Shown piece by piece: positions 18,696-26,905 of a stretch of 37,407 nt of DNA (position 1 is the first letter of the stretch; each line of letters begins with the position of its first letter). Made by a program: the position numbers and the translations under genes. Under the pieces are notes generated by a model. The model had not been told where the DNA came from. It searched no databases and saw only the letters and a program-made list of their open reading frames with translations. Origin of the DNA: Nevskia soli (lineage in GTDB: Bacteria; Pseudomonadota; Gammaproteobacteria; Nevskiales; Nevskiaceae); contig JAMFRN010000147.1 in NCBI GenBank assembly GCA_026224805.1, forward strand, positions 1-37,407, written 5' to 3'.

Positions 18696-20072
18696 CTAGT
18701 TGGCGGCAACGCTTTCCAGATCCAGACGCTGCAGCAGCCGGTCGCGCGCGCACAATTCCACATCCAGCGTCGCCAACATGATGAAGACGCCGGCCAGACG
18801 CCGGTGCAGGAACACGATCTCGCGCGGCGGCACCCGGAAATGCACCGACAGCGCATTGCGCGCTGCAACATTGGCGGCGCGCATCGGCAGGTCGCTGGCG
18901 CCCCAGCGGTAATCTCCCCGGGCATTGCGCAACTCCGGCGGGATGCGCGGATCGTCGGAGCCATTGAACGGCTCCACGATCAGCTGGCACATCTCCACAA
19001 AGGCCTTCAGCACCGGCTCCGGAAAGGCGCCCCCTATCAGTCCGATTTCACCGGCGCCGCGCAGAATCTCCTCGCGATTGCCCATCAGGGCGCCACGCAC
19101 GATGCCGCGATACGCATCGACGAAGCGGCGCCCGAAGCGGCGGGTCGCACCGAAATCGAGCAGCACGATGCGATCCTCGGTTTCCTTTTCACCCAAGCGA
19201 ATGCGGTAGTTGCCGAAGTGGGGATCGCTTTGCACCAGCCCCCAGTCGAAGAACTCGGTCAGGAACAGGTCGAGAAAATTGAGACCCAGGCGGTTGCGAC
19301 GCGCCAGCGGCAGCGAGCGCACCGCGGCGTCGCGCGCCGACACCCCCGACTCGAAGCTGGTGGTCAGCACCTGCCCGCTGGAATATTCGCCCAGCACGCG
19401 GGGCACGCCAAAGCGCGGGTCATCCGCCAGGCGGCGCGCGAATTCCTCGGTGAAGCGCGCCTCGGCGTGGTAGTCCACCTCGCGGTACAGCATCTCGCGC
19501 ACCTCGGCGAAGACCGGGGCCAGGTCCAGGCCCTTGGGCGACAGGCGGGTCAGCAGCAGCAGGCGCGACAGGGTCTTGATGTCGCTGTCGATGGCGTCGG
19601 CCACGCCCGGATACTGGATCTTCACCACCAGCTGCAGGCCGTCGGACTTGCGTACCGCCCGGTGCGCCTGTCCCAGGGACGCGGCGGCCAGCGGCGTTTC
19701 ATCCACTTCCAGCTCGGCCAGGCGCTGCCGGCCGATGCTCTTTTCCAGCACCGGCGCCACCACCTTCCAGGCCACCGGCGCGGTGTCGTCCTGCAGGCCG
19801 GACAATACTTCCACCGCCTCTTCCGGCAGGAAATACTGCCCGTACAGGGACAGCATCTGCCCGGCTTTCATGACGCTGCCCTTGAGGCGCCCCAGCTCGT
19901 CGGCCAGCACCCGCGCCTGCCGCTCGTAGAATTCGCGGTCGGCCGAGCTACGCGCCACCTCGCCGCGGAAGATGTTGACCAGCGAATGCGCCACGATCTT
20001 GGTGCCCGCGCCCAGGCCGAGCTTGGTCAACGCGAGGTTGCGCTCCAGCGGGCGGGTTTTGATCGAAGACAT
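18696..20072 (-). CDS. AarF/ABC1/UbiB family kinase-like protein
   Basis: The 458-residue protein belongs to the atypical ABC1/UbiB kinase family. Its KxGQ motif lies in LKGSVMKAGQMLSLYG (about residues 63-78), followed by LQDDTAP and the Ala-rich loop AAASLGQAHRA that replaces the usual glycine loop. VVKIQYPG holds the conserved Lys. QSDPHFGNYRI is the catalytic loop and LLDFGATR the metal-binding DFG. Family members support ubiquinone synthesis or lipid handling, and here the context is envelope lipid genes. ATG 20072 matches the usual family N-terminus (MSSIKTRPLERNLA); ATG 20102 is an alternative. Neither has a clear ribosome-binding site. Confidence 0.9.
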   Translation of the reverse strand: MSSIKTRPLERNLALTKLGLGAGTKIVAHSLVNIFRGEVARSSADREFYERQARVLADELGRLKGSVMKAGQMLSLYGQYFLPEEAVEVLSGLQDDTAPVAWKVVAPVLEKSIGRQRLAELEVDETPLAAASLGQAHRAVRKSDGLQLVVKIQYPGVADAIDSDIKTLSRLLLLTRLSPKGLDLAPVFAEVREMLYREVDYHAEARFTEEFARRLADDPRFGVPRVLGEYSSGQVLTTSFESGVSARDAAVRSLPLARRNRLGLNFLDLFLTEFFDWGLVQSDPHFGNYRIRLGEKETEDRIVLLDFGATRRFGRRFVDAYRGIVRGALMGNREEILRGAGEIGLIGGAFPEPVLKAFVEMCQLIVEPFNGSDDPRIPPELRNARGDYRWGASDLPMRAANVAARNALSVHFRVPPREIVFLHRRLAGVFIMLATLDVELCARDRLLQRLDLESVAAN

Positions 20073-20142
20073 GGTAGGCTTTTTGCCGTTGCCTGAGTCC
20101 ATAGTGTTTGTCTGTCTGATTTCCTGCGGGGGACCGATTGCC

Positions 20143-20616
20143 ATGCCGGCGCTGGCCGATATTGTATTGACTGCGGAGCGCAAGGACGCGCTCGTCGCCG
20201 ACTGTGTGCATCTGACCGAAAACCGCATCGCCGGGCGCAGCGGTCTGCGCGGTATCGCCCTGAAAACCGGCCTGTCCCTGCTCAAGGCCGCGCGTCCGGA
20301 CATCTTGCCGCGCGCCATGCAAGCCCTGCTGCCGGATTTCGTGGTGGCGCTGGACCCGCTGTACCAGGACTACCTCGCCGCATCCGATCGCCCGGCCGAT
20401 TTTGCCAGCTTCCTGCAAGGCCGCTCCGACGCGGCGGTCGATGCCCTGCTGGGCGTCACCGATGCGCGCGCCGCCCGGGTGCACAATCCCGCGATCAAGT
20501 CGGTCTACGCCCGCCTGCGCGGGGGCGCCGAAAGCGAAGTCGGCGCCGCGCTGCCCGATTTCGCCAACCTGCTGTCGAATTACCTGGCGCGCGCCACAAC
20601 CTGCGCGACAACCTGA
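20143..20616 (+). CDS. DUF6918 family protein
   Basis: The 157-residue protein has no signal peptide or membrane span. Characteristic segments are RKDALVADCVHL near the start, IAGRSGLRGIALKTGLSLLK, LPRAMQALLPDFVVALDPLY and DALLGVTDARAAR. The pattern is all-helical. I recognise the pattern from the DUF6918 family, which I know mainly from actinobacteria; function is unknown. The start is ATG 20143 with GGGGGA about ten bases upstream. It is divergent from the AarF-like gene with 70 bases between starts, and points towards the DUF1302 gene 199 bases further on. Confidence 0.7.
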   Translation: MPALADIVLTAERKDALVADCVHLTENRIAGRSGLRGIALKTGLSLLKAARPDILPRAMQALLPDFVVALDPLYQDYLAASDRPADFASFLQGRSDAAVDALLGVTDARAARVHNPAIKSVYARLRGGAESEVGAALPDFANLLSNYLARATTCATT

Positions 20617-20705
20617 CCGTGGCATCATCCTCCCATGCGCGCCGCGACGCCATGGGCCGCTGCGCGGTGTTTGCCGAAAACCCGCGCACAATGTCGCTAT
20701 GGCGC

Positions 20706-20734
20706 TTGACACTCCGTCTTGATCCGGCAAGATG
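20706..20734 (+). promoter_or_regulatory. Possible promoter for the DUF1302 gene
   Basis: A perfect -35 hexamer TTGACA (20706-20711) is followed after 17 bases by AAGATG (20729-20734), a poor -10. It lies in the 199-base gap before the DUF1302 gene. The spacing is ideal but the -10 match is weak, so this is only a candidate. Confidence 0.3.
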
Positions 20735-20815
20735 CGCACAATACCGGCCGGGAGCCGGCGCAGCGGCTCACGCAGCCGCCAGGTCAGTCACAAAATCAAG
20801 ATGGAGGGCGGGGTC

Positions 20816-23320
20816 ATGCTGTTGAATGGGCGGCTGAAGGGATTGCATCGTTACGTCACCGTTGCGGCGCTCTTTGCCGCCAGCCTGGCAACGATTTCAG
20901 GGCCGGCCGGCGCCGTCGATTTCAATATACCGGTACCCGGCAGCGACAACGGCATCCATGGCCAGCTGAACACCACGGCCACGGCCGGCGTCGGCTTCCG
21001 CACGCAGAGCCAGAGCGACAACCTGGTCGGCAAGTCCGATCTCAACCCCAACGCCTGTGGCACCTCTCCTGGCTCGGCCGGCACCATCATCTACCAGAAT
21101 TGCCAGGGCGTTTACCGCACCCAGGGCTACGTTTCACAGCGGCTGGAGCAGGTGCCCGGCTCGTACTCGATGGCGCATGATGACGGCGACCTCAACTACA
21201 ACAAGGGCAGCATTTTCCAGGCGCCCGCCAAGGTCACGCCCGACCTGACCCTGACCTGGGGCGACTTCGGCTTCTTCGGCCGCTTGCTGTACTTCTACGA
21301 TGCCGTCAACAACGATTTCAACGAGCGCCACCCGGACATCATCACGCCGCAAAACGTGAATTCGGTCGGTCGTGTCGGCTCGCCGGTGCCCGGCCTGTCC
21401 GCCATCCAGCTGCCCGCCCCGCTGGCCGGCAACATCCCGCTGCTGTCGGAACGACTCTACGGCGTCGGCGCCTACGAGCGCACCAAGCGCACCGATCCGG
21501 CCGTGCTGAAGCAGGTCGGGACCAATCTGCAGTACCTCGACAGCTACATCTACGGCAAGATCCCGATCCCCTTCACCAATGACAAGAAGCTGACCGTCAA
21601 GCTCGGCCGCCAGACCATCAACTGGGGCGAAAGCACCACCCTGGTGTTCAACAGCATCAACCAGGCGAACCCGATCAACGGCAACAATTTCTACCGTGTC
21701 GGCAACCAGCTGGAGGAGGATTTCACCCCTCTCAACCAGCTGTTCCTCAGCTTCGAGCCGTTCGACAGCGCCACCGTGGAAGGCTTCTACCAGCTGGAAT
21801 GGAAGCCGCTGGAAGCGCCGGCGCCGGGCAGCTATTTCTCCTCCAACGACCTGGGCACCTACAACGCCGGGCACTTCGCCAACCTCAGCTTCGGCAGCAG
21901 CGCCGACGATCCGAACAATATCGGCCATCCGCTGGACAGCCCGCTGGGGCTGATCACCTACACCACCACTTATGCCGGCCGCTCGGCCGACATGAACCCC
22001 CGCACCAGCGGCCAGTACGGCGCCAAGCTGGACTACTACGCCGACGGGCTCAACAACGGCACCGACATGGCGCTGTATTACGAGCACTATCACTCGCGCC
22101 TGCCCTATGTCGGCTTCTTCGCTACCAAGGCCAGCTGCGCGCGCCGCGAGGGCAATGCCAACAACAACGACGCCAACAGCCTCCTCTCGTTCCTGCTTGA
22201 CTGCCCGGGCATTCCCGCCCTAAGCGGACTGCTGACCTCGCGCAAGGACGATGCCGTACCGCTCAATACCGGCAAGGTCTTCCTGGAATATCCGGAAGAC
22301 ATCGACCTGCTTGGCGCCAGCTTCAGCACCACCTTCGGCAGCTACTCGGTGCAGGGCGAAGTCTCCTACCGCCCGAACCTGCCGATGCAGGTGTCGATCG
22401 CCGACCTGGAATTCGCCGCGGCCGGCCCGACGCTGACCCGCTGCAGCGAAGTCAGCATGAACTGCACCGGCACCGCCGGCCTCAACATCGCCAACCAGGC
22501 CAACGGCGGTGTCGCCTCGGATGGCAGCAGCGATTTCGTCAGCGCCACCGGCACCAACCCGTATCACGACACTTTCAACCTGCTCGGTCTGGGCGCCGCT
22601 CCCGGCTCGGCGCGGTCCTTCCCCAACTTCGTCATCCCCTACCGCGGCGGCGTGGTCGGCGAGAATGCGCCGACCGACAACACCAAGCCGCTGAATCGCC
22701 AGAATCCGGGTTACATCCAGGGCTACCAGCGCTTCGAGCTGGTCAAGCTCGACCTCGGCGTAACCCGCGTGCTGGGTGCCTCCGACAATCCCTTCGGTGC
22801 CGACCAGATCATCGTGCTGGGCGAAGTCGGAGCAGACATCATCCCCGACCTGCCCAACCACGACTTGCTGCAGATCGATGGCCCCAATACCCCGCTCAGC
22901 GCCACCGCCGGCGCCGACGGCACCGGCGCCAATGGTTCGCGGCTGGCCTGCTCCAATGTCCCCGACTGCTCTTACGGCGTCGACGGCCTGCGCTTCAATC
23001 CGCATCAGCAGCCGATCAACGATTTCGTCAAGTCCTTCGCCTGGGGCTATCGCATGGTGGTCCTGGCCAGCTATGAGAACGTGCTGCCGAACATCGGCAT
23101 CCACCCGACCCTGATCTTCGCCCAGGACGTGCAGGGCATCTCCCCCGGCCCGGCGTTCGAATTCGTCGGCGGCCGCAAGGAAATCGATACCCTCTACGAA
23201 ATCCGCTACAAGTCCGCGCTGTCGTTCAACGTCGGCTACACCTGGTACTGGGGCGCCGGCGACCAGAACACGCTGTCGGACCGCGACTTCGCCCAGGCTT
23301 TCGTCAAGTATCAGTTCTGA
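20816..23320 (+). CDS. DUF1302 outer-membrane beta-barrel protein
   Basis: The 834-residue protein starts at ATG 20816, seven bases after GGAGGG. The signal peptide ends near SGPAGA around residue 35. The mature N-terminus VDFNIPVPGSDNGIHGQLNTTATAGVGFRTQ and the segments LTVKLGRQTINWGE and TVEGFYQLEWKP are typical of DUF1302. The chain is rich in alternating beta-strand sequence and ends in Phe (FVKYQF), as outer-membrane barrels do. DUF1302 proteins are usually encoded beside DUF1329 proteins, probably acting together at the outer membrane with an RND pump. The DUF1329 gene here is at 17128-18450 on the opposite strand. A terminator follows. Confidence 0.92.
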   Translation: MLLNGRLKGLHRYVTVAALFAASLATISGPAGAVDFNIPVPGSDNGIHGQLNTTATAGVGFRTQSQSDNLVGKSDLNPNACGTSPGSAGTIIYQNCQGVYRTQGYVSQRLEQVPGSYSMAHDDGDLNYNKGSIFQAPAKVTPDLTLTWGDFGFFGRLLYFYDAVNNDFNERHPDIITPQNVNSVGRVGSPVPGLSAIQLPAPLAGNIPLLSERLYGVGAYERTKRTDPAVLKQVGTNLQYLDSYIYGKIPIPFTNDKKLTVKLGRQTINWGESTTLVFNSINQANPINGNNFYRVGNQLEEDFTPLNQLFLSFEPFDSATVEGFYQLEWKPLEAPAPGSYFSSNDLGTYNAGHFANLSFGSSADDPNNIGHPLDSPLGLITYTTTYAGRSADMNPRTSGQYGAKLDYYADGLNNGTDMALYYEHYHSRLPYVGFFATKASCARREGNANNNDANSLLSFLLDCPGIPALSGLLTSRKDDAVPLNTGKVFLEYPEDIDLLGASFSTTFGSYSVQGEVSYRPNLPMQVSIADLEFAAAGPTLTRCSEVSMNCTGTAGLNIANQANGGVASDGSSDFVSATGTNPYHDTFNLLGLGAAPGSARSFPNFVIPYRGGVVGENAPTDNTKPLNRQNPGYIQGYQRFELVKLDLGVTRVLGASDNPFGADQIIVLGEVGADIIPDLPNHDLLQIDGPNTPLSATAGADGTGANGSRLACSNVPDCSYGVDGLRFNPHQQPINDFVKSFAWGYRMVVLASYENVLPNIGIHPTLIFAQDVQGISPGPAFEFVGGRKEIDTLYEIRYKSALSFNVGYTWYWGAGDQNTLSDRDFAQAFVKYQF

Positions 23321-23354
23321 CCAAAGCCGGCCCCGCCCGGGCCGGTTGCCGTAT

Positions 23355-23386
23355 AAAGCCCCATCGCCCGGCGGTGGGGCTTTTTT
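23355..23386 (+). terminator. Rho-independent terminator after the DUF1302 gene
   Basis: AAGCCCCA (23356-23363) pairs with TGGGGCTT (23375-23382), and the inner bases extend the stem. Six T residues (23381-23386) end the structure. It separates the DUF1302 transcript from the MerR gene. Confidence 0.9.
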
Positions 23387-23404
23387 CGCCTGCCCGGAGA
23401 GCGC

Positions 23405-23436
23405 TTGACCCTGAAGTGGACTCCAGGGTTTAGACT
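23405..23436 (+). promoter_or_regulatory. MerR-type promoter/operator
   Basis: TTGACC (23405-23410) and TAGACT (23431-23436) form a promoter with an over-long 20-base spacer. The spacer region carries the dyad ACCCTGAAGT-GG-ACTCCAGGGT (23408-23429), one mismatch from perfect. The long spacer with a dyad between -35 and -10 is the hallmark of promoters that MerR-family proteins untwist. The half-sites resemble those of the CadR/ZntR/PbrR group. It reads into the MerR gene itself, so autoregulation is expected. Confidence 0.88.
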
Positions 23437-23468
23437 GGGGCTTCAACCGCCATTGATCGGGATTGGCC

Positions 23469-23897
23469 ATGCCTCCGAGCGCCGTGTCTCAGCCGGAACA
23501 GTTCACCATTGGCCGCCTCGCCAAGGCCGCCGAGGTGAATATCGATACTGTCCGCTTCTATGAGCGGCAGGGGCTGCTGCAGATCGCCCCGCGCAGCGCC
23601 GGGGGCTATCGGCTTTATGGCGCCGCCGACGCGCAGCGCATGCAATTCATCCGCCGCGCCAAGACCCTGGGCTTCTCGCTGGAAGACATTGCCGAGCTGC
23701 TGCAGTTGACCGAGGACGGCCACGACCGCAGCCGGGTCAAGGCCATCGCCCAGAAGCGGGTTGCCGACCTGGAAGAGCGCATCCGCGAGCTGGAAAAAAT
23801 GCGCTCGGTGCTGGCCCATCACGCCGGGCATTGCTCGGGGCACGGCGCGGTCAAGGGCTGCCCGATCATCCAGGCCCTGCTCAGCGAACAGGGCTAA
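23469..23897 (+). CDS. MerR family regulator, heavy-metal type
   Basis: The 142-residue regulator starts at ATG 23469. The DNA-binding region is clear: FTIGRLAKAAEVNIDTVRFYERQGLL at about residues 12-37, followed by GGYRLYGAADAQRMQFIRRAKTLGF and the dimer helix RVADLEERIRELEKM. The metal-binding loop has Cys122 and Cys131 (C-x8-C) in HHAGHCSGHGAVKGCPII, with four nearby His residues. The dimer-helix Cys of ZntR, CadR and MerR is absent; that position reads DRSRV. The C-x8-C spacing resembles MerR/ZntR, while CPII is CueR-like, so metal specificity cannot be assigned. No metal exporter or chaperone gene is adjacent. Confidence 0.9.
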   Translation: MPPSAVSQPEQFTIGRLAKAAEVNIDTVRFYERQGLLQIAPRSAGGYRLYGAADAQRMQFIRRAKTLGFSLEDIAELLQLTEDGHDRSRVKAIAQKRVADLEERIRELEKMRSVLAHHAGHCSGHGAVKGCPIIQALLSEQG

Positions 23898-23992
23898 TTC
23901 AACTCAAGGGTCCGGTGCCGGCCGGGTCAAACTTCCTATTTATGGTATTGCCCGGGCGGCTTATGGTGTAAGCAGACAGAGGAGTCTGCGCA

Positions 23993-25912
23993 ATGGAAGC
24001 GAACCCTACCCTATTCAGGAATGCAACCGTATTCGACGGCAGCGGCGGGGCGCCGCAGGTCGCGGACCTGCTGGTGCGCGATGGACGCATCGCGGCCACC
24101 GGCAAGGATCTGCCCGCGCCTGTCGGCGGCGCGGTGATCGACTGCAGCGGCCGCTGGCTGATGCCCGGGCTGCTCGACATCCACACCCATCTGGATCTGG
24201 AAGTGGAGCTGGCGCCGGAACTGCCGGAAGCGGTGCGCCACGGCACCACCACCGTGGTCATGAGCAACTGCTCGCTCGGCGTGGCCTACGGCAACCAGCG
24301 CCGCAACGGCGAGGACCCCATCGTCGACTGTTTCGCCCGGGTGGAGAACGTGCCGCGGCAGGTGCTGCGCAAGGTCGGCGATGCGGTGCACTGGAACGAT
24401 TCCGGCGCCTACCTGGAACATTTCGAGCGGCTGGCGCTCGGCCCCAACGTGATGCCGATGATCCCCCACTCCATGCTGCGCATCGAAGTGATGGGCCTGC
24501 AGGCTTCCGTCACGCGCGAGCCGACCGCCGACGAACTGGGGCGCATGGAAGCGCTGCTGGAGAAAGGCATGGCCGAGGGTTATGCCGGCTTCTCCACCGA
24601 CGCCCTGCCCTTCCACTACCTCGCCAATCGCCCCAACACGCGCAAGCAGATCCCGACGCAGTTCGCGCCGTTCCACGAGCTGAAGCGCCTCACCCACATC
24701 GTGCGCCGCTGGGACCGGGTATGGCAGGCCACGCCGCCCAAGGACAGCCGCTTGCAGACCTTGCGCACCTTCCTGCTCAGCAGCAGCCGGCTCTACGGCC
24801 GCCGGCTGAAAACCACCGCCGTGGCGGCGATCGACCTGCACACCAACCGCTCCCTGGCCAAGCTCGGGCTGACGCTGTCGCGCCTGCTCAACTCGAGGCT
24901 GCTCGGCGGCCTGTTCCGCTTCCAGGCGCTATCGGCCCCGTTCAAGCTGTGGAGCGACGGCGTCATTACACCGATCGCCGAGGAGATCCCGGAACTGCGG
25001 CTGCTCAACGAGTGCGAGCTGGACGACCGCGCCGGGCGCCTGCGCATCCTCGACGATCCCGACTACGTGCGCGCCTTCCGCGCCATGTGGCACAAGGGCA
25101 AGCGCGGCTTCAACCTGGCCAACCTGAAGCGCCTGGTCGGGCGCGAGGACAATGTGCTGAACCGCCGGCTCGACGACATGCATGTGGAATCTTGCCCGCT
25201 GCCGTGCTGGAACGGCGAGACCCTGGAAGCGGCCTGGCGCCGCCTGCTGGCCTGGCAGGCCGGCAGCGGCGGCGCCAGGAACGCGGACGAGGCGGCGTTC
25301 TTCGGCACCTTCCCCAAACCGGCCGGCGACGATGCCGATTTCGTCCTGCACCTGCTGCGGCAATGGGATACGCAGCTACGCTGGCACACCACCACCGCCA
25401 ACCGCAATCCGGCGATGGTGAAGAAGCTGCTGTTCCATCCGCTGACGCTGCCCGGCTTCAACGATTCCGGCGCCCATCTCACCAATATGGCGTTCTACGA
25501 CTGCAATCTGCGCACCCTGAAAATCGCCCAGGAAGACGGCCTGCAACAGGTGGCTGTGGCGGTGCAGCGCATGACGCAGGCGCCGGCGCAATTCTTCGGG
25601 CTCAATGTCGGCACGCTGCAGCCCGGGGCGCAGGCCGATCTGTGCGTGGTGGACCCGCAGGCGCTGCGGCAATGGCAGCCGGAAAGCACCGTCCGCTACA
25701 TCCGGCGCGAAATCTTCGATTGCGAGCAGTTGGTGAACCGGCCCGAGGGCGTGGTGACGCAAGTGATGATCGCCGGCAAGCTGGCCTGGAGCGGCAACGG
25801 CTACACGCCGACCTACTCCCGCGAACGCTTCGGCCGCGTACTGCGCGCCAAGGATCACCCGGCGGAGCAGGCCCTGGCGGTGGCGGCTCCTGATTTTCTG
25901 GCCGCGGCGTAA
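23993..25912 (+). CDS. Amidohydrolase, N-acyl-D-amino-acid deacylase-like
   Basis: The 639-residue metal-dependent amidohydrolase begins at ATG 23993, eight bases after GAGGAG. It opens with the small beta-sandwich domain (TVFDGSGGAPQVADLLVRDGRI). The metal-binding HTH follows at His64-Thr65-His66 (LLDIHTHLDLE), then the conserved Cys93 in MSNCSLG, where D-aminoacylases have GNCG. FNDSGAHLTNMAFYD near residue 490 carries the catalytic Asp region, and the C-terminal sandwich contains LQPGAQADLCVVDP. The family removes acyl groups from D-amino acids or acts on related compounds. At about 640 residues it is longer than classical D-aminoacylases (around 480-500). There is no signal peptide. It follows the MerR gene by 95 bases but has its own ribosome-binding site. 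Confidence 0.85.
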   Translation: MEANPTLFRNATVFDGSGGAPQVADLLVRDGRIAATGKDLPAPVGGAVIDCSGRWLMPGLLDIHTHLDLEVELAPELPEAVRHGTTTVVMSNCSLGVAYGNQRRNGEDPIVDCFARVENVPRQVLRKVGDAVHWNDSGAYLEHFERLALGPNVMPMIPHSMLRIEVMGLQASVTREPTADELGRMEALLEKGMAEGYAGFSTDALPFHYLANRPNTRKQIPTQFAPFHELKRLTHIVRRWDRVWQATPPKDSRLQTLRTFLLSSSRLYGRRLKTTAVAAIDLHTNRSLAKLGLTLSRLLNSRLLGGLFRFQALSAPFKLWSDGVITPIAEEIPELRLLNECELDDRAGRLRILDDPDYVRAFRAMWHKGKRGFNLANLKRLVGREDNVLNRRLDDMHVESCPLPCWNGETLEAAWRRLLAWQAGSGGARNADEAAFFGTFPKPAGDDADFVLHLLRQWDTQLRWHTTTANRNPAMVKKLLFHPLTLPGFNDSGAHLTNMAFYDCNLRTLKIAQEDGLQQVAVAVQRMTQAPAQFFGLNVGTLQPGAQADLCVVDPQALRQWQPESTVRYIRREIFDCEQLVNRPEGVVTQVMIAGKLAWSGNGYTPTYSRERFGRVLRAKDHPAEQALAVAAPDFLAAA

Positions 25913-25939
25913 TTCACCAACTGTCGTCCTGCGCCGCGC

Positions 25940-26701
25940 TCAGTTCTGGCCGTTGAACAAGGCCTGGCTTTCGCCAGTGTTTTGCAACAGCAAAAGAGAG
26001 ATCGGCGAGCCATCCTTGCTGCCGCCGGCGGCGTCCAGCGCGGCGATATTCAAAGAGAATGTGGACGTGCTGCTGCCGGCCAGCGGCATGGTCACGCCTG
26101 TGGCGCCGCTGTCGAACACGATCGCGTTGGCGTTGTTCGGGTCGGTGATGACGATTTCGTACTTGCCGGCGGCAAGGGCTACCTCACCGGAACTGCTCCC
26201 GTAGGACACGGCAGTCGCCGTCGCCCCCGTAATGCCACTGCCCGGAGCGACCAGGTAGATGTCGAATTCCGGCACCGACTGCGATTCGGCGTAGGCGGCA
26301 TGCACCCATTGCAGCCGCAGCCCGCTCGCCGGTGCGGTCAGCGACTCCTGCGTTGTGAATCCGCCGTGCGTGCCGGCGATGGTGCCGGTGGCGAACAGGG
26401 TGGTCAACTGGTCTGTCGCGATGGCCACGGCGGGGATCTGGAAAGTCTCGGCATCGCTGCTCAGCGTGGCGCTGTAGCTGCCGGCCGCGACCAGATAATT
26501 CTGGCCGACCGCGCCGAAGCTGACGCTTGCCGTGGCGCTGCCGTCGAGGCTGACGGTCAGTCCGCTCGAATCGGTGATGCCGTTGACCGCGCGGAACCCT
26601 CCGTCGGTGGAGCCATTGCCACTGCCCACATCACTGCCATCGCTGCAGCCGACCAAAATGGCGGCAATCAAGCTGAATGTCGGAATCAAAGCGGTTTTCA
26701 A
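25940..26701 (-). CDS. DUF4397 lipoprotein
   Basis: The 253-residue predicted lipoprotein starts at TTG 26701, seven bases after AGGAG. The frame extends further upstream, but only this start places the signal sequence (LKTALIPTFSLIAAILVGC) at the N-terminus. The lipobox LVGC puts the lipidated Cys at about residue 18. A Ser/Gly/Asp linker (SDGSDVGSGNGSTDGG) follows, then a beta-rich DUF4397 region with repeated motifs: RAVNGITDSSGLTVSLDG, VAAGSYSATLSS, RLQWVHAAYAESQSVPEFDIYL and ALAAGKYEIVITDPNN. DUF4397 is a surface or periplasmic immunoglobulin-like module without a known activity. It is convergent with the amidohydrolase gene. Confidence 0.78.
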   Translation of the reverse strand: MKTALIPTFSLIAAILVGCSDGSDVGSGNGSTDGGFRAVNGITDSSGLTVSLDGSATASVSFGAVGQNYLVAAGSYSATLSSDAETFQIPAVAIATDQLTTLFATGTIAGTHGGFTTQESLTAPASGLRLQWVHAAYAESQSVPEFDIYLVAPGSGITGATATAVSYGSSSGEVALAAGKYEIVITDPNNANAIVFDSGATGVTMPLAGSSTSTFSLNIAALDAAGGSKDGSPISLLLLQNTGESQALFNGQN

Positions 26702-26905
26702 TATCGTGCTCCTGGCCTCTGCGAGCCGCCGCCAAGCCCTATCTTGGCATTGGGAATGCTGCAAATAGCGTGCCGCCCCATGAATCCCATGCATGGCCGG
26801 CAATAAAAAACAAACATTTCATCGGCAGGCGCTGCGCACTTAGCATGTACGCGGCAAACAAAAGGCAGACATCAACATGGATTCAGAATTGAGCGGACAG
26901 GCCTG

